A stretch of 64,000 nt of DNA. Source: Strongylocentrotus purpuratus (taxonomy: Eukaryota; Echinodermata; Echinoidea; Camarodonta; Strongylocentrotidae). This document shows positions 36,815-48,154 of this stretch, piece by piece. Each line of letters starts with the position of its first letter. The stretch's first letter is position 1. Location: positions 6,083,214-6,147,213 of the forward strand of contig NW_022145609.1 in assembly GCF_000002235.5 (NCBI RefSeq), read 5' to 3'. The notes under the pieces are model-generated. The model searched no databases. It saw only the letters and a list, made by a program, of their open reading frames with translations, and was not told the DNA's origin. Made by a program: the position numbers and the translations under genes.

Positions 36815-37012
36815 ACTCCTGGCGCTCCACAACACTGCCCCGGCTTTAGTACGGCTGGCATAATTGTGCTCTAACGTTTCAAGGAATTAATTCCTGCCAG
36901 GTACCCATTTTCCTTACCTTTGTCGAGTGTTGCAAATGTAGATGAATGTTTTGCCATGACCTTAGTGCCGCGGCAATACTCGAACCGCGAACCACGTAAT
37001 CCACAGTCTTTC
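36815..37012 (-). repeat. tRNA-derived SINE, partial
   Basis: Minus strand has TGGTTCGCGGTTCGAG (B-box), GCCGCGGCACTAAGG, CTACATTTGCAACACTC and TACCTGGCAGGAATTAAT. Same family as 17390-17668. Confidence 0.65.
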
Positions 37013-37019
37013 ACTATTT

Positions 37020-38190
37020 CAAAGAGGAGTATTAACGATCAGGTAGAGTAAAGCCAGCGAAACGAGTTGAGCATTAATTGGCGTGGGTCCAGTGGCTTTG
37101 GCCCGGCACGGGTCAAGGGGCGGAGCCCCCGGTAGCTCAGAGGTTTTTTTCATTAAATTACGGTCAGATAAGCATATTTAGATACCGTATTTGTGACACT
37201 GACGGGTCAATAATTTGCGTGGGGTTCAGGGAGCTAAGCCACTTGAAGCTCAAGGGATTAAGGCATTTAACCATGGACAAATGATCATTCAGGAGCCCGT
37301 CTTAGGGCCCTTAATTGGTGGGGTCCAGGGGGTAGAGCCCCCGAAAGCTCAGCGGTTCGAGGTTTTTAATTATGGTCAGATGAGCATCGAGGGGTGGAGC
37401 CCCCCCGGTAGCTCGGGGGTTTGAGGCATTTGATTACGGTCAGATGAGCATATTTTGATACCTCATTTGTGACACTGGCAGGTCACTTATCCTTTCTCTC
37501 TTTCTTTTATTTTCTCTTTAACATACTTTTTCAAAAAAGTGAGGGGGGCTCGAACCCCCGAGCCCTGCCGTTCTGCAGGACTTAACATGAAGGCTTTAAA
37601 AAGGCATAGTTTTTGCCTAACTATAAATATAGGAATTTGTAATTTTTCAACAAACGCTTACAAAAGAATGTTTTACAACAGAAATGGAGAAAAAGTCCCG
37701 GAAAATCATGTCATTTCAGCAACTTTTGTAAATCACTGGTATCGATTTAGAAATAAGCCACGTTTGAATTTTAATTGGGGGCATCTACCCTACCCATATC
37801 AATACGCCAGTGTTCAAGGGCTAATGTCTTCTCACTCCTATAATAATAAACACACACGCTTTCCCATCCTCTCACAATATATCCACGATATGCGCGTATC
37901 GCTATTATAAACATCCTCCATTGATAAATATAGGGGCATGCGGGATGTTTAGGAAATTTAATTCCTGTTTACTCTCCTTGTCTTTGAATGGAAATTGATT
38001 TGTTATGTGATTCAATTCAGGTTGTATTATTTGTTATTTTCTTTTTGATTAAAAATACAAACCATTTTTACTCCTTTACTACTATTTTTTTTCGGGGGGG
38101 GGGGGGCGAAAATGCGTCCCCCCTTTTTTCGTTCTGCAATGTACCTATTCGTACTCACTCGAGCCCTCTTTTCTTTAATACTAAAGTACA
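37020..38190. repeat. Dispersed repeat with GGAGCCCCCGGTAGCTC units
   Basis: Several roughly 100-bp units (GTCAGATGAGCAT plus GAGCCCCC-AGCTC) at 37078-37470, then sequence shared with 50100-50460 and 30085-30300 (AGGAAATTTAATTCCTG). Likely one interspersed family. Confidence 0.6.
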
Positions 38191-38204
38191 GAGAGTGTGG
38201 GATA

Positions 38205-38950
38205 TATGTTTCAGCTGAATAACAACGAACTGCCCCAGGCGCTATCTTATTTGTTTAAGAAAAGAAATCAAGTCCACGACTATCCTACCCGACAGGCGTT
38301 TTCCTATCACCTTCCTAGAACGAGAACAAGCTTTGCTAAAAATACCTTAATATATACAGGTCCTAAGTTCTGGAATTCTCTCGACTCTGTGATTAAAAGG
38401 TCTGTAAGTGTTCATGTATTCAGAAGCAAATTGAAATGTTATTATTTGAATACATAGGCATATTGTCATTCCTGATTCCTGACTATTCTTGTCTCCAAGC
38501 TGTATACTTTTGTTCATTGCAATGATTAAATAACGGTATAACCATGCCAACTATGTTTATAATATACTCATATCGAGAACAAACTATATTGTAATATTGT
38601 TTTAATAAGCTGCAGATATATTCCGTTCCCTTTTCCTTGTCTTTTGTAGTTAATAAGTCTCGGTTCATGTATCCCTGTAATCTCCCTCTCCCCGTTTTTA
38701 TAGCATGTATTTGTAGTTTATAAACTTTACTTTAGTTAATTATGTCATTTGTAGATTAAGGAGCCTATCCACAACAAGCTCTGCTTTTCCATAGGCTCCG
38801 CCACTATATCTCTTAAGTTCAATTTAATGGACAATATTCTGAATAGTGTGTACCGGTATTGTATGTACATGTTTATTATAATAATTTTCAATATGTTTTG
38901 TTACACTCTTTGCAAAATGAGATATTGTGGAAACCAATAAACTATCTATC
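38205..38950 (+). mobile_element. 5'-truncated LINE of the 12.3-15.8 kb family
   Basis: The coding remnant to 38457 (KKRNQVHDYPTRQA, TGPKFWNSL) matches the C-terminus of the LINE in gene C. A 3' untranslated region follows, ending CAATAAACTATCTATC at the junction with spacer sequence. Confidence 0.75.
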
Positions 38951-39683
38951 TATAAGGTATTATTCTTGGAATGAAGAATTTCTCCGAATTTTTCAAATTT
39001 AATCATATTCCGAAATTTTTGTGTAGATGTCTTCGATTAATTATTAAAAGGCCTAAACAAAAGAGATGTATTGCCATTTGCGACCGACCCCAAAATCTTG
39101 ATATGTACGATCGGCTTTTTAAAAAAGTTCTTTTTTTTAACCGTTTTTTTTGAAGAAAAATGTTTATCGCAATACAAAACTGAACAATATCAGCCCAAAG
39201 AGGGAGAAAAAAAAGATGAGAAAAAGAAGGGGAAAAAAAAAAGATTTCCGACCGACCGACCGACCAATGTTATGGAACTTACAGGGCAATACAACAAATT
39301 TGTTTAGGCCTAACAAAGACCGCGTCCCACCTACCCGAAAAAAACCATAACGAAATAACTATATGTACAAACATTTACACAGACACACACACGCACGCAC
39401 ACACACGTTGATTTAAACCATGATACATCTTTTTTTTTAGCAGATATTTCTGCATTTATTGAAAAATCAAATACAAAATATTCAAAAAACAATAAAAGTA
39501 TATAATATAATTGAATTACATAAAAAGTGACGAATGAAATATACCCCCCCCCCCTCCAATAAAAAAAAATGCTTATATACATGTATAATTGAAAAACTTG
39601 AAAGTATGGAGGTAAGTCAAAGAACAAGATAAATGCAGAGGCCAACTATCATAAGCATGGGAAGGGGGTGGGGAGACATGACA

Positions 39684-39950
39684 GTGGCGGATCCAGGAGG
39701 GGGGCCGGGCCCCCTGGCAAAATACAAGTAAAAACACCCTTTTTAAATAAAAAAAGAAGATGGGCCCCCTCTCCTGAGTAAAAAAAAAAGGAAGCATTGT
39801 CCTCCCAATTGAGCAAAACAAAACAAATTAGTGCCAACTACCCATCCCACCCCCCCCCCCCCCGAGCAAAAATGGGCCGGCGCGATTTTCACATTTTCGC
39901 ACAAAGTGCCCCTTTTTGGGACCCCCTATCTTGTCCCCGGCTGGATCCGC
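39684..39950. mobile_element. hAT-like MITE, right end eroded
   Basis: Starts CAGTGGCGGATCCAGGAGG; the right side has CCGGCTGGATCCGCG. Interior is GGGCCCCCT-rich. Interrupts sequence aligned with 25660-25735. Confidence 0.55.
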
Positions 39951-39989
39951 GTATATATCCACGTATAACACTCTGTGCATGAATGAATA

Positions 39990-40480
39990 TACAGTGCGTT
40001 CCAGAAAAAAGAAACTGAGAATTATCCATGTTTTATCGTAACTTAATCACAATTACATGTATGATCAATAAATGACACATATTTTGTAAAGCTTAGATCC
40101 TCCTTCATTTGATGCAGCTCATATAATGCATATTTCACACATGAGTGATTAAAAGCAATTTAAAGAAAGTGTACCAAAAAGTCATTTGGCGAATGGTATC
40201 TAAATTTCAAGGACAAATCACATTTTCTGCCTTTTTATATGACACCTCAATCAGGAAAAATGAGTGAGAAATAACAAAGTTCTATTTGTTTAAAGCAATG
40301 CTTGCATTTCCATAATTTATTAAACGAATCTGTTCCACTGGCTGTCCGCCCTAACAACAAAGAAGACGAAATACTTCATGCATGGCTGATCGTCAACGAA
40401 ATGGAGTTTGTTGCTACGGCAGGTAGCCAGTGAAAATAAATTAGTTTAATAAAATTATGGAAATGCAGTTTGCGAACTCG
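39990..40480. other. Insertion with an internal stem-loop downstream of gene A
   Basis: Begins near CAGTGCGTTCCAGAAAAA. Inverted arms 40298-40347 and 40425-40475 (TTTCCATAATTT/AAATTATGGAAA type) enclose about 80 bases. No frame or transposase seen. Confidence 0.45.
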
Positions 40481-40800
40481 AGGCAAATTTTTTACCCAAA
40501 TGTTGTGGGGAGTTCGTGCGACATACACAAATATGTCGTAAGCACCAATTTAGTGTGATTCCAAGTGAAAATTGTTGCTAATTCTAGTATTTTCTCTAAA
40601 TGTTGTGTCTGAAACAAGTTGCAAGCTGTTGCAGCCCAATGTGATACTAGCTCTACATCCATTCCTTGTGCGATGTCACTTATTGCGTGTCAAAGGTCAC
40701 GCGTGTCGTTGACGCAGTCCGGGGTCACTGCATGACGCCTTACGTTCAACGGGAATTACTTCTTTCGAACTTGAGATGAAATATTGACGTATTCCAATTT

Positions 40801-40990
40801 CTATGGATCAGCGATGTCATCGTAAACCCCTTCTTGGATGTTGCCGACCCCCGTTCTTCTGAGGCCCTGGTAGACATGTTGCCTGACTGCACTCGGTTGA
40901 GGCAGCTCGTAATGAGGGCTCTGTGAATCGCCTGCTCCTTCTGGGACAACACGTAAACGAGACAGGTCTGCCTTTTTCTGCTTCCGCTTG
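40801..40990 (-). CDS. Gene A tail exon, ITAM cut short by a nonsense codon
   Basis: The tail encodes YELP, YQGL-x12-YDDI and then ADP-stop. In gene B the codon after Pro is GAG; here it is TAG. Beyond the stop the same frame still reads KLEYVNI and stays open to a TAA about 40 bases on, so the loss is recent or the stop may be polymorphic. The remaining YQGL/YDDI pair is spaced 12 residues, wider than a classical ITAM. Confidence 0.8.
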
Positions 40991-42213
40991 CTGCATGGTC
41001 GATTTAGAAATGACAGACAGAAATAGTTGTTAATCATCATTATCATTATCATCATCATCATCCTCGTCATTAACAGCATTATTACCATCACTATTAACAT
41101 CATATTCGGAATTTTCAAATATTATAAGTGTAAAGAAAGAGGTTTAAAAAAAATTCACATTTTAAGGTCTTTGAGGGAATACAAGACTAGTATTTTACTT
41201 CATAATTGTATATGCAGATATTCAGGTTTATGATAAACATGATTTTTGTTACTCTTTTACCTAACAATGTCTTTTTGCAATGCAGACTGCATGTACAAGA
41301 GCATTTGATTGGAAACAGCTCTGTTGTATAAACTAGTTAAAAGTAGGAATTAAAACGATTTAAATTTGTTTAAAAATATTTCAAATCCACGTTCTGCTTT
41401 TAAAACATTTTCGAAAAGGCATCACTCTCATGCGAGATATTAAAATGGTTTTAATTCTTACCATACAATCACCATGGCAATAGCAAGCATGATGTTCCCC
41501 AAGAGTGATATCACCAATAAACTCATCCAAACAGAACTAGTTTCCCTTAGGTGCTGACTCTCTGCAACATTGAAAATATAAGCGTTAATCACCAAGATGT
41601 ATTAGTTCATTGCCAGTTGCAGAATAGACCTATTGCTACAACAAAGAATGCTATACATTTTCATAGAGACATTTGATATCAGTGGCCCTACATCTTTTTG
41701 GTTCCCTTGGTCATAGATCCTAGATTGCGCATAATTGGTGTGCAGGATAGTGCTTGGACCAGATTAAGGTGTTCTGTACAATGATCAAGGACAAATTCAT
41801 GATTGTCATAGGGGCGAGGGTAACCGTAGGAGCAATTGCAACATCGTAGTCAATAATCAGTGACGGATCCGGCATTTTTACCCGATACAATTATTTAAAA
41901 ATCCTACCAGCCCTCCTCCTCGATCCGGCTCCTTGCTCAGGACGAGGGGGTCGGTCGGCTGTAGGGGCACTAGTGTAAGATCAATGGCTTATGTCAATTG
42001 GACGCAGGATTAACCGCCAAATGAGGCTGTGACTAATGCATGTCTAGCTGATGGTTGGACGTTGGCGACTGGCTGGAATGCTCCTAAGGGAGTGGAGAAT
42101 GTGCATACCTTGTGTGCGGGTAAGCATGAATCCGATGACCAGAGTAGTAATATATATCTGTTAAGGGCATTGAGAGGGCCTGCGGTCCTGAAATGCGCTA
42201 TATAAGGACGAAC

Positions 42214-42246
<33 letters not shown>

Positions 42247-45200
42247 ATCTGTATACGACATCCTGTACAATATTGATCTAATCACGACTTACCGAGGGTA
42301 GGAGTCGTAACAGTCACAAGTGGACTTCTTGGTCCTTCTCCGCCGGGACCTTGTCTGACGGCAGACACACTGATATTATATTCTGTTCCTGGTTCCAACT
42401 CGGTCAATACAAACTCCATTATTCGTTGAAGATCGCCCTCTATTACACCCGAGTCGATTTTACCAACCACTATCCATTCCTCTTCCACAGTTTGCTGATA
42501 GATAAGGTAAGCAACAACTGGTCCGTCGCCAGAGTCCAGAAAAGGTATCCAAGAGCTCCAGAAGACAGAGACTGATGACGAGCTGATCTCTCCGACTGTT
42601 GGGCCGGATGACAGCTCCGGTAAAGCTGAAAATTATAAAGCTGTCCTGTTTATAACTCGTTTATGTGTACATTGCCTTTATGTTATGAAAAAAAACCAAG
42701 AGAAATAAAAAAAAAATAAAACAAGTGCAAAAAAACCCATCCCAATAAATATTATGTAATCTCTTAGGGCCTACTTTAAATTGACATGTTAAAGCTCCAA
42801 GTACCTCGCTTTTTTAAATAGGTATTTTGGATAATATCCATGCATGGACATTATGTATGTTGTTATAAACCGCATAAAGTGAACAAATGAATTATGCCTA
42901 TACTTGTTAGATTCAAGAATCAAGATTTTGATGATTATTATGTTTTTCGTAACTCAAGAATGAAAGAGCGATTAGGTGGAATAATTTTAGATGTAAGCTT
43001 TAATATGTCACATTCTCAAGACACATTCATCGGGACAAATCGATTTTTCAAAAAAATTGTTAAGGGTATGGATTCTTTCATCGTTAACTATCATATACAA
43101 AATTACTCAATCAGTTAACAAAAATATGGTAAAAAATGTTTAGAACAAAAATAATATTACCGTAAAAATCAAAGACAGCAGAAATAGTAGCCAGTGAAAA
43201 GGATCTATTTTGGTCCGGCAGTTCACCTTCGTAGCAGAAGATTTGGTCACCTTCGGTCACGTTGTAAAGGAGGAAACTATTATTACGGAATTCACCGTCA
43301 AGACTCGTCGATGAGTAGGAAATCGGTCTCGATGACGAAAGAGTTTGACCGATGGATAGCGTGACGTTATCAGGAGACAGTGTTTCTCCTTCGATTTCGA
43401 AGTCGACGGCGCAGTAGACATTAGCGAAACCGGGATTGGTTCGAGGGATCGTGAGTCGGAAATTATCTGTAGGGTGAGATACAAGAAAGAATGGGAGTGG
43501 TAGAAGGGCAATAAAATACCAAAATCTAGCAACATATATGACAGTAAATGATAAAATGTTCATAAATACTGCCCACGAGACTTAATTTTGATTGCGTCAA
43601 TTACCTGCGCTAAACATGTCAGTGTATCGTAGTTAATAGCCCATGCGCCATATGATACTGCACTGTTCATTTCGCAGGCAATCTCTGCACGACGCCATTC
43701 TCACACTGCGCATCAAAGACCGCATCGCATTCGTTGACGGAGTCTCGCGTCAGGCAGACTTAATGACGCCTTGTGCGCAATAAACTTAAGACTAGATTGA
43801 GATTTGATGACACATAAGTTTATTGATAAATGTAATTATACTCACAAATTCCTTTCTGGCAAATGAAATATCTGTTCAGTAAACAGGAGCCATCGTCCCA
43901 TTGTCCATGTCTGTCATTCCTTGTGCTCGACTGAAGGGAAGCACAATTTTCATCTCCACCATCATTGTTTGGTTCATTTGATGCCCAACCATCATATCTA
44001 ATTAAAAAAAAAATGCACGACAATTTAAAAAACAATGAGATACCCAGGCTTGAAGGTGTGCAAATACTACTGTTGGTATTGTCGAATATTCACTCCTACA
44101 AGACTTATGCCGGTTAAATAATCGTTTATAGGACATAAATAACCACTTAGTCATAACCCTTTTAACGAACTTTGAAAGTTTTGTTAACGCCTTTAGAACG
44201 TTTTGTGTTTGCTGGTATTTTAATTGACATAAATATAGAAACGTGCATTCCTCATAAATTCTGACGAAGTTCATCGCCCCATTGTCGATATCGTGATTAT
44301 AGTGCTTACATCACTGGTGTGCCATCAAGCCATCTGAATTGACCTTCGTCCTCTCTGTCATTGCAACCAATCCAAAAGTAACGCGTATCTTGTAAGGCCG
44401 GAGTGATGAAAGTCGTCAAGAAAACCTACATTGATATTGAAAAATACAAAACAAGATACGACTCACTTCCCATTCCTAAAACCAATTATGTGGAACAAAA
44501 TTTGACCAAGAAAAAGGTACTTGGACTGAGCGTAACATGATATTGATTAGAAACCATTTAACCCAAGTGAAACATTCTCCATATCGTTCTATTATATAAA
44601 TGTCATCACTCGAATTAAGAATCGTACACATGTGTTTGATTTACAATCATTTTTTTAAGAATCGGACTTTTTTCTTTTAAATAAATATTACCCCTTGAAC
44701 ACGATGCGTCTTTGCTGACGTAAGATTGCGTCAGTGACTGGCGCAGTGTTCGAACTTCATGTGAGAGTTACGTTGACGGAGTAAATCGTGCTAAGATGGC
44801 ATTATATTACTCGCTATACACTAGCTGCCTTCATAGACACTACTAGGGTAGGTTATGACGCGATCCATAATGCGCAACGCTCGTAGGTAATATACAATAT
44901 CGCATGCGCCAGTAACAAGGCAATTATTATCAAAGCATCGTTCACTTGGCATTCATTTTTTACTATAATTATCATCGTCACATGTTGCATCAAAAGACCG
45001 TGTCAGTCGCAGACGCAGTTATTCCTACGTCAGCAAGCGACGCTTCCAGAGCAACACAACAGAACCTAGACCAAGGTTAAAACTGTATATCTATCACGCT
45101 ACGAGCTAAAAAAATGTATTTTGATTACTAGCTGACCATTAGTTGAATCGTTTTCATACCTGGATCTCGTCTGAGTCAACCCTTGCTAGATTCGCTCCGT

Positions 45201-47526
45201 AACCTTGACAGACAGACTGCGCCTGATCGTACCCTGTTAGGGTGATGGTGTCCACTAGATAGACTGCGTCATCCAGCCGGTGCCATTCAGGAGAGGGTGT
45301 CTGACTTGTTACTGTATAATGAAACGAAAGTGACAGTTTCAAAATTAAAAGGCGACTGCTTCCTCCGAGCATTTCTGTTCAGAGGCGGCGGAACGACTTC
45401 CAAAGTGGGAAGGCACCAACAAAAAAGGGCACTTTCAGGCAAACAGGGCACCTTCAAAGGGAAATCTCAAAACGAAAATGTATTTTTTTAAAGACTTTGG
45501 TATATACCCCTATATTGTGATTACATTATCGGGGATGGTTTCAATATTTGTTTCTCTTTATACATCATATGATCTGAAAATTCATTTGCGAGCGAGCAAA
45601 GGGAACGAGGAAAACTTTTAAAGATTTGTGAGGTCGCAGTGCAAAAATGACATCTTATAAAGCGGAAAAACCCAATCCTGATGGGGTTATAAGCACATAC
45701 TCATAACGGAAGACTGAAAAGTCCTTCGATAAGTTACACGCATATAAAATTATAACATCTTTAACTACGAGAGGGCTTAGCGAGCGAGCTTTGGGGAAAA
45801 TTGCTCTTAGTCGCGTAAAATTAGGGGCACGTTTAATGATGAGAGGAAAAGGGGACACTTATCGAAAGGGTTAAGACACTTATTATAAAAGAAAAGGAAC
45901 ACGTGTTAAAGAACAGAGGCTAATCATCAGAGGTGAGAATTGGGCCCTTCTTACACCTAAAAAAAGAGGCACACACCAGGGACGAAAATGGCATTTATAA
46001 GAAGTGAAAAGGGGCATTTATGAAAAAAGGGATAGGTTCCTTACTAGAAAGAAAAAAGGGGCACAATATAATTGTTAAAATGGTAATTATCAGATGTGAA
46101 AAGGAGCGCTTATCGCATCTGAAAAGAGGCGCTGACCATACATGAAAAGAGGCACTTTATAATCAGATTATAATAGGGGCATTTATCGAAGGTAAAAAGT
46201 AGCTTTTATGAGAAGGGGAAGTGGCTCTTATTAAAAAGAATAAGAGGCACATGTTAAAATAAACGGGGCACTTATCAAAGATAAAAAGGGGTAGTTATGA
46301 GAAGGGGAAGGCAAAATGAAAAGGGGTACTTAATTGTCAAAGCAAACTATAAGGGGAACCTCTCAAATTTGAATAGAGCAATAATCAGAGGTGAAGGGGG
46401 CGCTTATTAAAAGTGAAAAGGGGCGCTTCTCGTACCTGAAAAAGGGGAACTTACTAGAGATTAAAAAAGGTACTTATGAGAATGAAAAATGGACACTTAT
46501 TGCTATGGGAAATGGGAACTTGTCAAAGGAAGAGAGGAACGTGTCAATATAAAAGGGGCACTTATGAGAAGTGGAAAGGGAAAGAGACACATTAAAAAAA
46601 TGATAGGGGCACTTTTCCTATGTAAAAAGGGGCGCTTTTTGGGTACTTGAAAAAGTGGAGGGGGGCATTGTGCCCCCCCCCTGCTCCCCGGGAGCGCCGC
46701 CTCTGTCCTATTTTAATACCTGGCGCAGCGGAATGAAACAGCAGATATAGTTAACAGCACCCCACGTTAGGTCTAATTGTAAGTGATTTTCCCCCTTTTT
46801 AAACAGGGCGCTGAAGGTGGCTTTTCACGAAAATAAGGTCTTTACATTTCTGGGTGCCCTATCACTCCAAACTTGGTAGAAAGCACCACGTGCAGCAGCA
46901 CCATCCAATACAGGGGGTGAAGTGCATCCCCCCCCCCCCCTTAAAAAAAAAATGAGGGAGGTGCTGCACACGTAACTGTAACAGTTATGTGGTGCTGCAG
47001 CGTCCCCAGCACCTTCGTTTCCCAAGATGAATGAAGATGATTAAACTGAGAATTAAGAAAACATATGCGCGTAGCAGTGAATATAATAGGGAGTTTTCGC
47101 ACGGCGACGCAAGTGCTGACTAGGGGGTATTTAAATGAGCTCGCCACCTGTACTAGCTCGACTCCCGACGCTGATACAGCTGAATACCTTCGTAGGTTTG
47201 GACGCTACGCGGAAATTTTCGCTCTGAGTGCGACCCCCCGCTAAGATTAGCGTTGTAGAAGGCCGCGTCGCCGGTTGCGAAAACTCGCTTAAGGTTTGAA
47301 ACATGGTATTCGGTCTGTCTTTTAAAAGTACCCTGAAACTATTTAATCGTTCTTGAATAATATTTCACAAATACTAAAGCACACAAAACAAATTAAAACA
47401 GAAAAAATGCGGTGAGTTTTTAAGACGAACATTTATATTTTTCTAAGTATTCTTACCCCCTTGTAAAGACACGATGGCTACAATGGCGATAGTAACAACA
47501 ACTGTCTCCTCGTAGGCGAACTTCAT
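40801..47526 (-). CDS. Gene A: CTLD-Ig-FN3 single-pass receptor, 8 exons, 472 aa
   Basis: Predicted type I surface receptor. Exons in gene order: signal 47457-47526; CTLD 45160-45311, 44310-44425, 43846-43997; Ig-like 43161-43466; FN3 42293-42625; transmembrane 41462-41561; tail 40801-40990. All introns are GT-AG. The exons sum to 1419 nt, one open frame of 472 residues. The CTLD runs from EWHRLDDAVYLVD through FWIGC and RWLDG to NEPNND, WDDGSC and ICQKG. The Ig exon has the Cys pair VYCAVD/IFCYEG and NxS/T sites. The FN3 exon ends GTEYNISVSAVRQG...VTVTTPTLG. The membrane segment is about residues 383-404, followed by the basic stretch KRKQKK. The tail holds YELP, YQGL and YDDI. A TAG (Glu codon in B and C) ends it early, although an open frame encoding YVNI continues past the stop. 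Fold assignments are recognised by eye; ligand and function are inferred. Confidence 0.82.
42010..42245 (+). repeat. SINE with ATT-repeat tail
   Basis: GGCTGGAATGCTCCTAAGG, then TGCGCTATATAAGGAC and (ATT)n at 42213-42244. Located in gene A's FN3-TM intron; absent at the matching point in gene C (12240-12300). Confidence 0.6.
45375..46706. mobile_element. hAT-like element filled with a GGGGCACTTA minisatellite
   Basis: Terminal inverted repeats CAGAGGCGGCG. The interior is hundreds of bases of AAAAGGGGCACTTA-like units. Flanks TTTCTGTT and TCCTATTT could be a decayed 8-bp duplication. D and B lack it; C keeps a truncated copy at the same site. Confidence 0.65.
47087..47291. mobile_element. 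MITE, about 205 bp
   Basis: Inverted ends GAGTTTTCGCA and TGCGAAAACTC with GCGACGC next inside. Absent from the equivalent place in unit D (about 1890). Lies in gene A's first intron. Confidence 0.65.
47457..47526 (-). CDS. Gene A signal-peptide exon
   Basis: Starts ATGAAG after an A-rich stretch and encodes MKFAYEETVVVTIAIVAIVS, then LQG. It ends in phase 1 at a GTAAGA donor. This start is chosen because the matching exons of B (34861-34930) and D (2053-2122) have the same 70-nt length, start position and donor. Confidence 0.78.
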
Positions 47527-47830
47527 TTTAAATCAACAAATTGATGGGAGTTGATGTCAGAAAGAGATACTATTCATTTATGATTGTATTTCAAATGTAT
47601 GTACATGGACTGGAGAAGAAATAAACGTTGGTATGTCTCGCGCTGAAATGACCTAAAAAATGTTTATGTTTTGTTTCCTGGGCTTGTTGACATTAACTTT
47701 CCTCTTTCAGTTTCAAATAATAAATTTGCTACATCACCCTGTCTTATTTTAGAATAAAACTAACTGTTTCCTTTTCATGTTCATGCTTCCATATGAGGCA
47801 TTGAAATAATTTAATTGATTTCTTTCAAAG
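47527..47830 (-). promoter_or_regulatory. Conserved 5' flank of gene A
   Basis: Block at 47636-47654 matches those of B and D. An ATAAATGAATAG stretch about 50 bp before the ATG might serve as a weak TATA element. The corresponding flank of gene C has been replaced. Confidence 0.45.
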
Positions 47831-47885
47831 ACGGAAAGCATTTTTGTAAGCGGAAGAATAACTTCTCAGTTTAATTATTTGTTTT

Positions 47886-48110
47886 GGTCTTAAATGTCGA
47901 CGATGTTGAATAATAATAATAATCTCCAAAAGAAAATATTAATAATAATAATAATTATTATTATAATTACAATGATAACAATAATGATAATAATAATAAG
48001 AAGAAGAAGAATAAGAATAATAATAACGATAATAACGAATTAAATGATAAAAATAAAAACAATTGATAAATAGATAGATAATAATTATATAAATAGATAG
48101 ATAATAAATA
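47886..48110. repeat. AAT/AAG microsatellite block
   Basis: Degenerate AATAAT, AAGAAG and GATAGATA repeats between gene A's 5' flank and its spacer. Confidence 0.8.
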
Positions 48111-48154
48111 AATGAATGATTAAAATGGATAAAACTTAAACATCATCCTCGGTG

